Assembly (NCBI GenBank): GCA_963612735.1
Contig: CAVDWX010000108.1
Location: 1-5,418, forward strand
Direction of reading: 5' to 3'
Source of the DNA: CAVDWX01 sp963612735
GTDB lineage: Bacteria; Bacillota_I; Bacilli_A; RFN20; CAG-826
Length of the DNA: 5,418 bases
The number at the start of each line of letters is the position of its first letter. The stretch's first letter is position 1. The notes beneath the pieces were generated by a model. The model ran no database searches. It saw only the letters and a list, made by a program, of their open reading frames with translations, and was not told the origin of the DNA. Position numbers and translations under genes: made by a program. Positions 4,739 through 5,418 of this stretch are shown in pieces.

Positions 4739-5087
4739 TTAGTACAAAACCTCCAAATATAATTCAACTTCAAAATTTTTCCGCTTTAGCTCTCGAGTAG
4801 AGGCGTTTAACTAATCGCAATCAATCCTCGTTTTATAGGTTTCAAACCTATCTAAAAAATTTCGAAACACTTTCTGGCAATATTCATATCATATATAACG
4901 GAATAAATGTCGCTATGATAGATGCCGCCGGACAATCAATCATGCACCCTTTTTACGTAATACCGTTGCCAAAGATAACAATGAGGTCCATGTCCTTTGT
5001 TTTCGCGCCAAGAACAAAATGCCGAGTCATCAAACCCTTACCTTCATCGCCATAGTTAGCACCAATAACAATTTTTACATCTTTCAT
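4739..5087 (-). pseudogene. Remnant of an adenylosuccinate synthetase (PurA-like)
   Basis: ATG 5087 opens a frame whose first residues (KDVKIVIGANYGDEGKGLMT) contain the GDEGKG GTP-binding loop of adenylosuccinate synthetase, which joins IMP and aspartate to make AMP. The frame then reads DLIVIFGNGIT and hits TAA at 4955..4953, codon 45, where intact enzymes run to about 340-430 aa. The expected 'GG-x-QRGHTV' stands just there in damaged form. Directly after, a second frame (top base 4944 and down) reads LSGGIYHSDIYSVIYDMN, and a third (ending TAA 4741..4739) reads NFLDRFETYKTRIDC and VELYLEVLY, the latter containing a TAG at 4811..4813. All three are coding-like and the last ends 14 nt before the next ATG, as an intact gene would. 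I infer a once complete gene with a large internal deletion and at least two small frameshifts. The PurA N-terminus is secure; whether the other two pieces are PurA is not. Confidence 0.7.
4835..4851. repeat. 17-bp perfect palindrome
   Basis: ATAGGTTT-C-AAACCTAT is an 8-bp perfect inverted repeat around one base. It lies inside the PurA remnant, where one strand also reads as Asp-Arg-Phe-Glu-Thr-Tyr. There is no T-tract downstream on the minus strand, so it is not a terminator for these genes. It may be chance or a protein-binding site. Confidence 0.4.
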
Positions 5088-5093
5088 TGATTA

Positions 5094-5384
5094 TCAATTC
5101 CTTTCCCTATAAGAAAAATATTTTGTACCATTCTTAACTTCGACTTGAACTTGTTCCTTTCGCTGAAGCGCAGTCATGATACCCATTATAGTAACAAAAC
5201 TTTCTTCCTTGACTGCGTTCATTAAATCATCGCAAGCATATTGCTTACCTTTATGCTCTTTTAAGAAGCATAAAGTTTCTTCTTTCCTTTTGGACTGGTC
5301 AATAATTGGCTTTCCATAATAAGGAGTATCTTTATAAGGTTTAGTAAGGAAAAGAGCTGTAAAAATTGGAGCAGGGAAGAACAT
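5094..5384 (-). CDS. Possible winged-helix protein (96 aa)
   Basis: ATG 5384 has AGAGGA at 5395..5400, 10 nt upstream; a TTG three codons earlier would be almost on top of that site and is less likely. Residues 30-96 begin with a helix (SKRKEETLCFLKEHKGKQY), then DDLMNAVKEES, then a helix (FVTIMGIMTALQRKEQ) and two strands joined by a turn (VQVEVKNG, TKYFSYRE). That helix-helix-helix-wing order is the winged-helix fold, and small proteins of this design are common in phages as DNA-binding factors. The first 30 residues (MFFPAPIFTALFLTKPYKDT) are hydrophobic and proline-rich and not part of the fold. It ends in tandem TGA TAA, 6 nt before the PurA remnant start. No family is recognised with certainty. 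Confidence 0.72.
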   Translation of the reverse strand: MFFPAPIFTALFLTKPYKDTPYYGKPIIDQSKRKEETLCFLKEHKGKQYACDDLMNAVKEESFVTIMGIMTALQRKEQVQVEVKNGTKYFSYRERN

Positions 5385-5418
5385 TTTTATCAATTCCTCT
5401 CTTAACTTTCTATATATA

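Noticed and set aside
4953..4955. TAA falling on the expected Gln of GG-x-QRGHTV in the PurA remnant, suggesting TAA is also recoded
   Set aside because: TAA is the terminal stop of about ten genes here, and the frame is broken again within a few codons, so gene decay explains it better.
5390..5418. 3' end of an upstream gene at the right edge, reading through a TAG to TGA at 5392..5390
   Set aside because: Fewer than ten codons are visible; another promoter-like TATATATAG reading is equally possible, so no call is made.
1..5418. tRNA genes (including an amber suppressor), CRISPR arrays, insertion sequences, attachment sites
   Set aside because: I saw no cloverleaf with a GGTTCGA-type arm, no spaced repeats, and no transposase or integrase signature on either strand.

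Overview
This is an AT-rich, tightly packed window in which every supported gene lies on the minus strand. Gaps are a few bases or none, stops and starts touch (TAATG, TAA-ATG), and most products are small and unknown. That layout, with a DUF7666-like protein, a DUF1617-like protein and a phage-type metallophosphoesterase, points to a bacteriophage (possibly a prophage). Shine-Dalgarno (SD) sites such as AAGGAG and GGAGGT precede most genes, and two promoters match the TTGACA/TATAAT consensus with extended -10s, which suggests a Firmicutes-type host.

The main result is that TAG appears to be a sense codon here. Four genes (20..733, 1377..1838, 2944..3114, 3115..3585) are cut by a single in-frame TAG under the standard code, yet each reads as one well-formed protein with its own SD and normal gene spacing if TAG is read through. 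No identified gene ends in TAG; ends are TAA or TGA. In the DUF7666-like protein the TAG falls where I recall that family having Gln (GFQY-type motif). Reading TAG as Gln corresponds to translation table 15. No tRNA gene is visible in the window, so the decoding tRNA must be elsewhere.

In transcription order (high to low coordinate): a possible winged-helix protein (5094..5384); a broken adenylosuccinate synthetase remnant (4739..5087); a Cys-rich mini-protein (4560..4724); a 76-aa unknown (4337..4567); an acidic small gene split by an apparent +1 shift (4100..4331); a YqeY-like protein (3587..4042); two consecutive membrane proteins, each with an internal TAG (3115..3585, 2944..3114); a calcineurin-like phosphoesterase (2059..2937); and a CxxC mini-protein (1880..2059).

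A consensus promoter (1862..1890) then starts the DUF1617-like gene (1377..1838), which ends inside a strong intrinsic terminator. A second promoter overlaps that terminator's T-tract and starts a three-gene run: a 100-aa unknown (992..1294), a 79-aa unknown (752..991) and the DUF7666-like gene (20..733). Another gene begins at position 7 and leaves the window. What the genes do together cannot be told from the sequence: YqeY-like proteins are loosely linked to tRNA amidation, PurA to purine synthesis, and the rest have no known role.
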